64,000 bases of DNA, taken from the NCBI RefSeq assembly GCF_914271485.1, contig NZ_CAJZAG010000001.1:930001-994000 (forward strand), in the 5' to 3' direction. This document shows positions 8,218-16,400 of the stretch, piece after piece. The notes under the pieces are model-generated. The model saw only the letters and a list, made by a program, of their open reading frames with translations, was not told where the DNA came from and did not search any database. Both the position numbers and the translations under genes were made by a program. The DNA comes from Cupriavidus pampae (GTDB lineage: Bacteria; Pseudomonadota; Gammaproteobacteria; Burkholderiales; Burkholderiaceae). The first letter of the stretch is position 1; each line of letters starts with the position of its first letter.

Positions 8218-9354
8218 ATGGTGGCAAGACTCTGGCAGGACATGGTGGAGACGACGTTCATCGATGAGTTGCGTACGCTGGTGCGTGCGCATATCGAGCC
8301 CAACGCGGCGGCGATCGACGCCAACGATGTGTATCCGGTCGATGAGATCCGCCGGCTGGCGCGCGCCGGCTACAACCATATCTTCCTGCCGAAGGCCTAT
8401 GGCGGCCGCGGCAGCTATCGTCACGCGTTGGCAGTATTCGAGGAAGCCTCGTACGCCAGTGCGGCAGTGGGCATCAGTCTGATCACGATCCTGCAGGCGC
8501 AGACCATTCTCTATCTGTTCGGCTCGGACTCGCTGAAGCGGCGTTACCTGCCAAAGTTCGCCGACGGACTGATCTCGGCCTATGCGCTGACGGAGGCCAA
8601 TCACGGCAGCGACATTCGCTCGCTCGACACCAAGGCGAAGCGGGTAGGCGACGAATGGGTGCTGAACGGCGAGAAGTCGTTTATCACCTCGGGGTCGGCC
8701 GCGGAGTTCTTCATCATCCTTGCGGAGACCGACACGGGGGTGTCGGCGTTTGCGCTGCCCGGTGATACCAAGGGGCTATCGACGTATGTCGGCGAGAACT
8801 CGGCCACATTCGGCCTGCGCAACGGCCCACACGTGAATCTCGTGCTCGACGATGTGCGGCTTCCGCTCGATCATCTGATCGGCATCGAAGGAAAGGGCGT
8901 TCGTGCCGCTGTCACCACGCTCAATTACTCGCGGACGATGGCGGCGGGCATCAGCCTGGGCATCGCCCGCGCCGCGTTCGACAAGTCGCTCGCGCACGCG
9001 CGGCAGCGCAAGGTGTTCGACAGCACGGTGTTCGAGAAGCAGGGCATCCAGTGGTACTTCGCAGACATGCTCACGCGCATCGATGCGGCAAGACTGCTGA
9101 CGTATCGCGCTGCCGATGCGCTGGACACACAGGGAGAGGCCGACGTGCCACGCCTGTCGAGCGAAGCCAAGCTCATGGCAGCCGCGCTGGCCACCGAAGT
9201 CGCCGGCACGGCCATCCAGATCTGCGGCGCGTATGGCGTCATGGAAAACTCGCCATATGGCCGCTACCTGCGCGACGCGAAAGCCTACGAGATCGCCGGC
9301 GGCGCGTCGGAAATCCTGCGCAACACAATCGGCAAGGCGTTGATGGGCTATTGA
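8218..9354 (+). CDS. Acyl-CoA dehydrogenase
   Basis: A 378-residue FAD flavoenzyme with the three-domain ACAD fold. Family signatures visible are YALTEANHGSDI for the N-terminal signature, WVLNGEKSFITSG in the beta domain, and the C-terminal ICGAYGVMENSPYGRYLRDA with YEIAGGASEILRNTIG, which contains the position of the catalytic base in short-chain enzymes. GGAGG at 8208-8212 favours the ATG at 8218 over the in-frame ATGs at 8206 and 8215. It oxidises an acyl-CoA thioester at C2-C3; electrons would pass to ETF. It is probably the step after the ligase at 4478. Confidence 0.9.
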   Translation: MVARLWQDMVETTFIDELRTLVRAHIEPNAAAIDANDVYPVDEIRRLARAGYNHIFLPKAYGGRGSYRHALAVFEEASYASAAVGISLITILQAQTILYLFGSDSLKRRYLPKFADGLISAYALTEANHGSDIRSLDTKAKRVGDEWVLNGEKSFITSGSAAEFFIILAETDTGVSAFALPGDTKGLSTYVGENSATFGLRNGPHVNLVLDDVRLPLDHLIGIEGKGVRAAVTTLNYSRTMAAGISLGIARAAFDKSLAHARQRKVFDSTVFEKQGIQWYFADMLTRIDAARLLTYRAADALDTQGEADVPRLSSEAKLMAAALATEVAGTAIQICGAYGVMENSPYGRYLRDAKAYEIAGGASEILRNTIGKALMGY

Positions 9355-9471
9355 ACCGTAGGAGGGCGAGCCGAAGTTCAAGGCGTTGAGGCACTGCGCA
9401 ATTGATCTACAGCAACCAAGCACCTTTTCAGCCAAACTCCGGGCACTACTTTCCGTAGAATCCCGTTGCCG

Positions 9472-9536
9472 CGCCTCTGGCGGCGCGCCGTCCCGCTTCA
9501 CTGCCGGATGTGCCGCCCAGAGGCGATTTTGTTTTT
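9472..9536 (+). terminator. Large stem-loop with T-rich tail after acyl-CoA dehydrogenase
   Basis: CGCCTCTGGCGGC (9472-9484) pairs with GCCGCCCAGAGGCG (9512-9525, one bulge) and is followed by ATTTTGTTTTT. It can end the acyl-CoA dehydrogenase transcript. A TAGAAT box at 9456-9461 without a convincing -35 leaves open a small RNA of about 70 nt. Confidence 0.45.
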
Positions 9537-9571
9537 AGGAGAATGCGGCGATGCTTGGACTACGGCGCGCA

Positions 9572-9607
9572 AGAACAAAAGAAAAGGCCCCGCGCTAGCG
9601 GGGCCTT
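9572..9607 (-). terminator. Rho-independent terminator of the minus-strand small RNA
   Basis: A perfect 10-bp stem AAGGCCCCGC/GCGGGGCCTT with loop GCTA (9584-9607), followed on the minus strand by a T-rich run (complement of 9572-9585). The T-run lies only on the minus-strand exit side, so the terminated transcript comes from the right. Confidence 0.7.
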
Positions 9608-9707
9608 CAATAGATGGGGGCTTAAGCCGGTTGGATCGTGCAGCGTTGCTGCCCTTTCCGCGCAGGTCGCGCCCCGCGTAGGAGGTGTACCAACCACGGT
9701 TGGTCGA
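9577..9707 (-). ncRNA. Candidate small non-coding RNA, about 130 nt
   Basis: A consensus sigma-70 promoter (9714-9742, minus strand) and an intrinsic terminator (9572-9607, minus strand) bracket about 130 nt with no convincing reading frame. Near the 5' end, ACCAAC-CGTG-GTTGGT can form a hairpin; the same GGTTGG can instead pair with CCAACC near 9631-9636, about 70 nt downstream, so two exclusive folds exist. GCAGC-AAC-GCTGC forms an inner hairpin. It contains a GGAA near the apex but not the conserved core of 4.5S RNA, so I do not name a family. The spacing of its promoter and terminator is the main evidence. Confidence 0.5.
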
Positions 9708-9713
9708 ACCCAA

Positions 9714-9742
9714 ATGCTATTCGGCATGCACACAATTGTCAA
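9714..9742 (-). promoter_or_regulatory. Sigma-70 promoter of the minus-strand small RNA
   Basis: On the minus strand a perfect -35 TTGACA (9742-9737) and a -10 TAGCAT (9719-9714) are separated by 17 bp. This is the best housekeeping promoter seen in the window. It covers the two candidate ATG codons of the plus-strand HEPN gene. Confidence 0.65.
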
Positions 9743-11291
9743 TCCTTTTGAACGAGCCGCGGTGGCCCGCTTGCTGGAATTCCTTTCCGACCAAAGGCCG
9801 TGGTGCCGGTCGCTTTGGGGCATCGGGGTTGTACTGGCAATGGATGAACTCTATGAGGCCTGCGTCGCAATGCGCCAAGGCCATCTCAGCGAAGGCTCGG
9901 TCAGACGAATGGCATCGTCACTGCAGAGGCGCGTTGGTGCGCATCCGGCGTTCACTGATGCCGAAAAGGCATTCCTGCGCCAACAAGTGCAACAGGTGCC
10001 GAGGGTCGATGGAGCGACTCATTTCGGAATCAGGGAGTTGTCGGCGCGCGTGTCAGCGGACTATCTCGCTAGATGGAGCATTGCGGTTTCTGAAGGCCGC
10101 TTCACTGTTGAGCATTTTGCGCGGAGTGTTGCTGCATATCTCCTCGATGCTGGCTTTGCGGGGCAGTTTCTGCACGACTTTATCAAGTCCCGCGTGAATG
10201 CATTGCAGCCCATCACGCTGCCTCGGCTATGCGACGAGATTCAAGCCGAGATGTTGAATTGCCCGCGGCGTGAGTTTGAAGTGTTGCTTGCTTTTGCAAG
10301 TATGCCGGCGCTGCCAAATGGGCTTCCATCGTCGTGGCTGCGCCCGGCAGAAGTTATCGCTTGGTTGAGGGAGCAGAACTTTGAAGTCGCGGGCGTGCGA
10401 GCGTCCGCCGGTATGGTGCTGAAGGTACAGGCGCGCGACGTATTCGGTGCCGCAAGAGCAGCCAGAAACGAGTCCGATCGCTATTCGGCTCGGGCGCTCA
10501 TAGCCACAGGTGACGCCCTGAGGCGCGTGCCGCTGCTTTGGGTGAAAGGTAGCAGAACTGCCATGCCAATGAAGGAGGATTCACGAGGTGTAGGAGTAAA
10601 AGAGTTGTTCCGAGAGGATCGCGTGTTCTCCACGGACGTGAGTCATGGCGTAGATGCCGCACTCGAGTTGCTCGCCCATTTGGAGGGTAGCTCACCGCCC
10701 GCTGCGATCGCCGGCGGCTGGGCTGCAATCGAAGGTTTGCTGGCTGATCCGAGTGATCGTGCCACCGCTGCTGACAATCTAGCCTCGTTGGTGACCTGCT
10801 CATTTCCTCGGGCAGAACTCACAACGCTTTCGTATCGCGCACAAGCCGCGCATCCTCAGATCTGCGCCGCGCTCGATGCGCAGCCGATAAATCGGGAGCG
10901 TGCACGCATTCTGGCGAACTTGATTATCAGTGGCCGCCTCCCGGAGATGCCCGCAGCAACCGATCAGGCGGCCGTAATGCGTCTGAGAAAACTTTTTGCC
11001 AACCCCGGATCACAACTACAGACGATCAGAGATGCTATTGGCGAAGCGTTCCATCGCCTCTACCGCCAGCGAAACCTGATTCTCCATGGTGGGCGTCTCG
11101 ACAGCGTGGCACTGTCAGCAAGCCTTCGTACTTCGGCCAAACTGGCAGGCGCAGGAATGGATCGAATTACGCATGGCCACTATGTCCAGAACTTGCGGCC
11201 CCTCGAACTGGTCGCCAAGGCGAACCTCGCATTGGCACTGGTTAATCGTGACGCGCCACTGGCGTGCCTCGATATGCTCGAGATGAACTAA
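9714..11291 (+). CDS. Uncharacterised protein with a C-terminal HEPN-like RNLILH motif
   Basis: A protein of about 525 residues that I cannot assign over most of its length. Near the C-terminus, residues 453-458 read RNLILH inside YRQRNLILHGGRLDS. This fits the Rx4-6H active-site motif of HEPN domains, many of which are RNases in toxin-antitoxin and phage-defence systems; the preceding helix (IRDAIGEAFHRLY) fits the fold. The long N-terminal part is helical and has no visible signal peptide or membrane segment. ATGs at 9714 and 9726 are both possible; neither has a good ribosome site, and the frame stays open upstream through the RNA region. GC content is lower than in neighbouring genes, suggesting acquisition. 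Confidence 0.6.
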   Translation: MLFGMHTIVNPFERAAVARLLEFLSDQRPWCRSLWGIGVVLAMDELYEACVAMRQGHLSEGSVRRMASSLQRRVGAHPAFTDAEKAFLRQQVQQVPRVDGATHFGIRELSARVSADYLARWSIAVSEGRFTVEHFARSVAAYLLDAGFAGQFLHDFIKSRVNALQPITLPRLCDEIQAEMLNCPRREFEVLLAFASMPALPNGLPSSWLRPAEVIAWLREQNFEVAGVRASAGMVLKVQARDVFGAARAARNESDRYSARALIATGDALRRVPLLWVKGSRTAMPMKEDSRGVGVKELFREDRVFSTDVSHGVDAALELLAHLEGSSPPAAIAGGWAAIEGLLADPSDRATAADNLASLVTCSFPRAELTTLSYRAQAAHPQICAALDAQPINRERARILANLIISGRLPEMPAATDQAAVMRLRKLFANPGSQLQTIRDAIGEAFHRLYRQRNLILHGGRLDSVALSASLRTSAKLAGAGMDRITHGHYVQNLRPLELVAKANLALALVNRDAPLACLDMLEMN

Positions 11292-11647
11292 AAAAGGACC
11301 CGCTGAGTCCCCATTCACTACCTCGGCCACATCCGGTCTACCTCTGCGGAACAGGCTGCCACCCGTTGCGGCTCGGCGCCCATTTCACTTGTCGCACCAA
11401 ATACGCGGGGCAATATCGCAACTACGCTAATGCCGCAACACCGTCTTTCCCCGGTTCGACGGTGTTGTTGCGAGCCACCCACGTTCTCTCGTGGCACGCA
11501 TTTTTTCCGTTCAAACGCATTCTGCGGGTCACAAAGGTCTTGCTATATTCGCGACCGAATCGAGAGTAGACGCGCGTGCCCATAGCGGGACGTAAAAAAA
11601 CAGGCACAACAAGCGCGCGCTCCAACGGGAAAACGGGAAAAATCGGA
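11292..11647 (+). other. Intergenic region upstream of the two-partner secretion locus
   Basis: No convincing gene is seen in these 356 bases. They hold a perfect 10-bp inverted repeat CAACACCGTC/GACGGTGTTG (11436-11445 and 11458-11467, loop 12), a small stem CCACG/CGTGG (11479-11494) followed by a T-run at 11501-11506 that can terminate the HEPN gene, and a TATATT box near 11543 that may be the -10 of the tpsB promoter. Confidence 0.5.
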
Positions 11648-13477
11648 ATGCAATCAGCAACTTCGCTGCCGGGAGGCAGCGTTGCTGGCGCTCGCCTGCG
11701 CCACGGGTCTGTACGTCCAAAACACGCCGCCGATCAGGCCGCCACGCTCGTCGCGCTGGCGGTGCTGGCGCTCTGCCATGGCAATGCCATCGCGCAGGCC
11801 AATCCGGCCGCAGCGTTCGATCGGCAGAATCAGATTATCGAGAGTCAGCAGCGTGACCGCCTGCGCGAAGATCAGGAGCGCGCGTTGCGCGCGTTGCCGC
11901 CCCCAGGTGGCACGGACCTCAATACCGTCAAGCCGCAGGTGCAGGTGCCCGATATCGGCGTGGCCTGCCGCGATATCCGCACGATCGAGATCACTGGCGA
12001 CACGCAGCGCGTGCCCGATTTCCTGCGCGCCGATATCACACGCGATTTCGCTGGCCGCTGCCTCGCCGCCACCGATATCGAAGCCATCCTCGCGCAGCTG
12101 ACCAAAAGCTTTATCGATCGCGGCTATATCACCACGCGTGCCTATTTGCCAGCGCAGGACCTGCGCACCGGCAAGCTCGTGATTACCGTAGTGGAAGGCC
12201 GCATCGAACGGTACGAGATCGAAAACGGACCGGCCGGCGGCAAGAAGGGCTCGATCTGGCCGAGTGGCGCGTTCCCCGGCAATCCTGGCGACGCGCTGAA
12301 TCTGCGCGATCTGGAGCAGGGCATCGATCAGCTCAATCTGCTGAGCTCCAACAACGCCCGGCTGGACCTGCGCCCGGGCAGTACGCCGGGCCAGAGCGTC
12401 GTGGCGGTGCAGAACGACGCATCGTTCCCGGTGCATCTGTTCGGTTCGTACGACAACCTTGGCACCGATGCCACCGGCCGCAACGCCGCGTCGGCCACGG
12501 TCACGCTGGACAGTCTGCTGGGCCTGAACGAACTGTTCGCGGTGACACGCCGGCAGTCGGTGTTCCCGGCCAATGGCGGCCACAAGTCCGACTCCACGGC
12601 CGTGCACGCCCAGCTGCCATTCGGCTACAACACCTTTACGGTCGACTACAGCCAGAGCAACTACACGAACACGCTGGGTCTGCCGAGCGGTCTTGCGCTC
12701 AAGGCCACCGGCAAGATGGATACGTGGAGCCTGGGCGCCGATCGCGTGGTGTTCCGCAACCAGACCAGCCGCGTCGCGTTCTCCGCGCGGCTGACCACGC
12801 AGCAGAGCAAGAACTGGCTCGGCGGTGAATTCCTGCAGGTCAGCAGCCGCACGCTGACGTTCCTCGATGTGGGCGTCAACGCGTTCACGCAGGTCTACGG
12901 CGGCATCTTCAACGGCCGTCTGGCGATGGTGCAGGGCCTGAACCTGCTCGGTTCGCTGCACGATCCCTCCGATCTGCCGCGCGACCTGCCGCACGCGCAG
13001 TTCAACAAGTTCACGCTGGACCTCGGCTACAACCGCCGCTTCGAACTCGCGGGCACACCGCTGACCTTCTCCACGCAGTTGAGCGGGCAGGCCGCCAACG
13101 ACACGCTGTACGGCACGCAGCAGATCCTGATTGGCGGCCCGTCGTCCGTGCGCGGCTTCCAGAACTACACGCTGGCCGGCGACAACGGCTACTTCGTGCG
13201 TAACGAGCTGGGCCTGCCATGGCAGGTCTCCACGGCGATGTTGGGTAACCCGACGGGCACGCTGGCCGGACGCGTCTACGCAGGTTTCGACTGGGGCAAT
13301 GTCACCAACCGCGCGGCCGGTGTGCCGTCGGGTTCGCTGTCGGGCGCCACGCTAGGCATCGGTCTGTTCTGGAAGACCGTGGCCATCGACGCCTTTGCCG
13401 CGCGCGCGGTACGCGCGCCGTCCTCCCAATTTCGCGAAGGCACGCTGTTCAGCCTGCGACTGTCCGCATCGATCTGA
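11648..13477 (+). CDS. TpsB/ShlB-FhaC-family outer-membrane transporter
   Basis: A 609-residue two-partner secretion transporter. A signal peptide ends near LALCHGNAIAQA, followed by a helical segment, a POTRA domain (VACRDIRTIEITGDTQRVPD with the ShlB-type QLTKSFIDRGYITTRAYLP), a second POTRA-like part and a C-terminal 16-strand barrel. The family motif VRGFQNYTLAGDNG on loop L6 (VRGF) is present, and the last residues FSLRLSASI fit a barrel-ending strand. GTG 11576 is an alternative start; ATG 11648 is preferred because it places a usual n-region before the signal core. Its partner TpsA begins 11 bp downstream. Confidence 0.9.
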   Translation: MQSATSLPGGSVAGARLRHGSVRPKHAADQAATLVALAVLALCHGNAIAQANPAAAFDRQNQIIESQQRDRLREDQERALRALPPPGGTDLNTVKPQVQVPDIGVACRDIRTIEITGDTQRVPDFLRADITRDFAGRCLAATDIEAILAQLTKSFIDRGYITTRAYLPAQDLRTGKLVITVVEGRIERYEIENGPAGGKKGSIWPSGAFPGNPGDALNLRDLEQGIDQLNLLSSNNARLDLRPGSTPGQSVVAVQNDASFPVHLFGSYDNLGTDATGRNAASATVTLDSLLGLNELFAVTRRQSVFPANGGHKSDSTAVHAQLPFGYNTFTVDYSQSNYTNTLGLPSGLALKATGKMDTWSLGADRVVFRNQTSRVAFSARLTTQQSKNWLGGEFLQVSSRTLTFLDVGVNAFTQVYGGIFNGRLAMVQGLNLLGSLHDPSDLPRDLPHAQFNKFTLDLGYNRRFELAGTPLTFSTQLSGQAANDTLYGTQQILIGGPSSVRGFQNYTLAGDNGYFVRNELGLPWQVSTAMLGNPTGTLAGRVYAGFDWGNVTNRAAGVPSGSLSGATLGIGLFWKTVAIDAFAARAVRAPSSQFREGTLFSLRLSASI

Positions 13478-13488
13478 GGTCACCCGCC

Positions 13489-16400
13489 ATGAACCATTTC
13501 TATCGAGTCATCTGGAACGCGGCCACGGCCACGTGGACGGCAGTTGCGGAAACGGCGCGCGGCCACGGCAAGGCCAAGAGCACGCGTGACGGCAAGCGTC
13601 GGTATGCGCGAGCGCTGTTTCGTGCATCCTTGGCAGGCGGCCTGCTGGGCGGCGCGGCCATGGCGATACCGCAGACCGTACTCGCTCAATCGGTCGCGGT
13701 TGCCAGCGGCAAGACCAACACCTACGTGGCGCCCAACGGCACCACCGTCGTCAATATCGATACCGCCAACGCGGCGGGGCTCTCGCACAACCGGTACAAC
13801 AGCTACAACGTCAACGACAAGGGCCTGGTGCTGAACAACACCACGTCCGCGCAGATCGCCTACCAGTCGCAACTGGCGGGGCAGGTCACCGCGAACTTCA
13901 ATATGACGAACGCCGCCAGGGTGATTCTCAATGAAGTGGTGTCGAACAACCGCAGTACGCTGGCCGGCTTTACCGAAGTGCTCGGCGGCCGCGCCGACGT
14001 GATTCTGGCCAACCCGTATGGCATCACGTGTTCGGGCTGCGGCTTTATCAACACCGATCGCGTCACGCTGACGACCGGTGTGCCGTATCTGAACGCGAAC
14101 GGCTCGCTCGGTGGCTTCACCGTCAATCAGGGCGATATCCTGATCAACGGCAGCGGTCTCAACGCCACGGCGCAGCAGATGCTCGATCTGGTGGCGCGCA
14201 CCGTGAAGCTCGACGGCACGATCAACGCGCAGGATCTGTCGATCACGGCCGGCGCCAATCGCTATGACTACGTCAGCCGTTCGGTCACCGGTGCCGTGCC
14301 CGGTGCCGGCACCACGCCCGCGTATGCGATCGACAGTACCGCGCTGGGCGGCATGTACGCCAACCGCATTCGCCTGACGGCCACTGAAGCCGGTGTCGGC
14401 GTGCGCATGCTCGGCGATGCCGCGGCCTCCGCCGATGACTTCACGCTGTCGGCCGCGGGCCGCATCGAATTGCAGAATCGCATCTCCGCGCAGCGCGATG
14501 TGCTGGTGGCCAGCACCAGCAACGAAGCCACGGCGCTGGCGCTGAGCAATGCCTCGCTGTCGTCGGGCCGTGACACGTCGCTGACCGCGACGGGTGGTGT
14601 CAGTCTGAATGGCAATGCGATCGTGGCGGCGAGCAATCTCGCCGTCAACGCCGCTTCGCTGATCGACAACGCGAGCTCGGCCGCGCTTCAGAACAACAAC
14701 GTCCGCAGTGCGGGCGGCACGCTCCAGCTGACGATCGGCGGCGGTGCCAATGTCACTGGCACGCAGTGGGTCGCCGCCGGCAACTGGCAGGGCGTGTTTG
14801 GCGCGCTCACGACGGGTGCCGGCACGCGCTTCCAGTCGTCGGGCAAGCTCGAAGCCAGCACGACCTCGGGCGATATGAACCTCGGCCCGGCGGCATTGCA
14901 GGCCAGCGGCGATCTGCTGCTGACGACCGTCGGCAAGCTCTCGGTCGCGAAGGATGCGGCGCAAGGCATCGAAAGCCTTGGCGGCAATGTCGTACTGACC
15001 GCCGCGCAAGGGTTGAACAACGCCGGCACGATCACCGCCGACAAGGGCGCCGCGACGCTGCGCGTCGATGGCGCCATCGACAACAGCGGCACGGTCCACG
15101 CCGCCACCACGCTCGATATCGCGGATCGCAACGGCACCGGCACCCAGTCGCTGACCAATAGCGGCAACCTGCTGGCGGATCGCGATCTCGCGCTCAAGGC
15201 CGCGGCCATCCGCAATACGTCGACGGGCTGGATGCAGGCCGATGCCGGCAGCAGGATCGATGCAGGCAGCCTCGACAATGCCGGCGCGGTGTTGCTGTCG
15301 CAGCAATCGACCGCCAACGACACGATCACGCTGAGCGGTGACCTGACCAACAGCGGTACGCTGCAATCGAAGGGCAACGCCACGCTGTCCGCGCACGACG
15401 TCACCAATGCGCGCACGCTGCTGGCCACCAATGCGTTGGCGATCCATGCCACCGGCAGTGTCACCAACGCCGCCAATGCGATCACGCAGGCGAAATCCGT
15501 CGATATCAAGGCGGCCAACAGCATCGCCAACGCCGCCGCGGCCACCTTGCGCGCGGACACGGTAGCGCTGACGGCGGGCACGGGCCTGACCAACAACGGC
15601 CTGATCAGTGCCGACCACGGCGCGGCCATGCTGCGCGCCAGCGGCACGCTGACCAACACGGGCACGTTGCAGGCCAGCCAGACGCTCGACATCGCCGACG
15701 CCCACGGCGGCGCCACCGAAGCCATCAACAACACGGGTGTGATGCTGTCCGATGGCACCATCGCCATGCAGGCGGCATCGATCACCAACGCCACCAATGG
15801 CGGCGATCCGCAGACCGGCTGGATTCAGGCTAACGCCGGCACCACGATTCAGGCCGGCTCGCTGGACAACCGCGCCACGTGGCTGCTGTCTCAGCAGACC
15901 ACCGCCAACGACAGCGTCACGCTGAGCGGCGATCTGACTAATAGCGGTGCCTTGCAATCGAAAGGCAATGCCGCGGTTTCCGCGCGCGATGTGAATAACA
16001 GCGGCGCCCTTTACGCCAGCAACAACCTCGGCATCACCGCGGCGGGGAATGTCGCCAACACCGGCAATGGCGTGCTGCAAGCCGGTCAGACGCTCGGCGT
16101 GACGGCCGCGGGCAGCCTGACGAACCGCGATGCCACCTCGGCCATCAAGGCGGCGAACGTCAACCTCACCGCCACCGGGCTGACCAATGGTGGCATCGTG
16201 AGCGCGGATACCGGCACCGCCACGCTGCGCGTCGACGGCACCGTGACCAACACCGGTACCGTCAATGCGGGCAGCAAGCTCGATATCGCCGACCGCAGTG
16301 GCAACGGCAGCGAGAACGTCGATAACAGCGGCTATCTGCTGAGCGACGGCACGCTGGCGCTGAAAGCGGGCGCCATCACCAATGCGCCAGCGCCCGGCGA

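Noticed and set aside
9577..9707. The small RNA as 4.5S/SRP RNA
   Set aside because: It has a GGAA near an apex and GCAGC nearby, but not the conserved GGTCAGG and AGCAGCC halves, and its arms are unequal in length.
9498..9713. A 71-codon minus-strand frame covering the small RNA
   Set aside because: It runs through the terminator hairpin, has no ribosome site, and its start lies at the transcription start.
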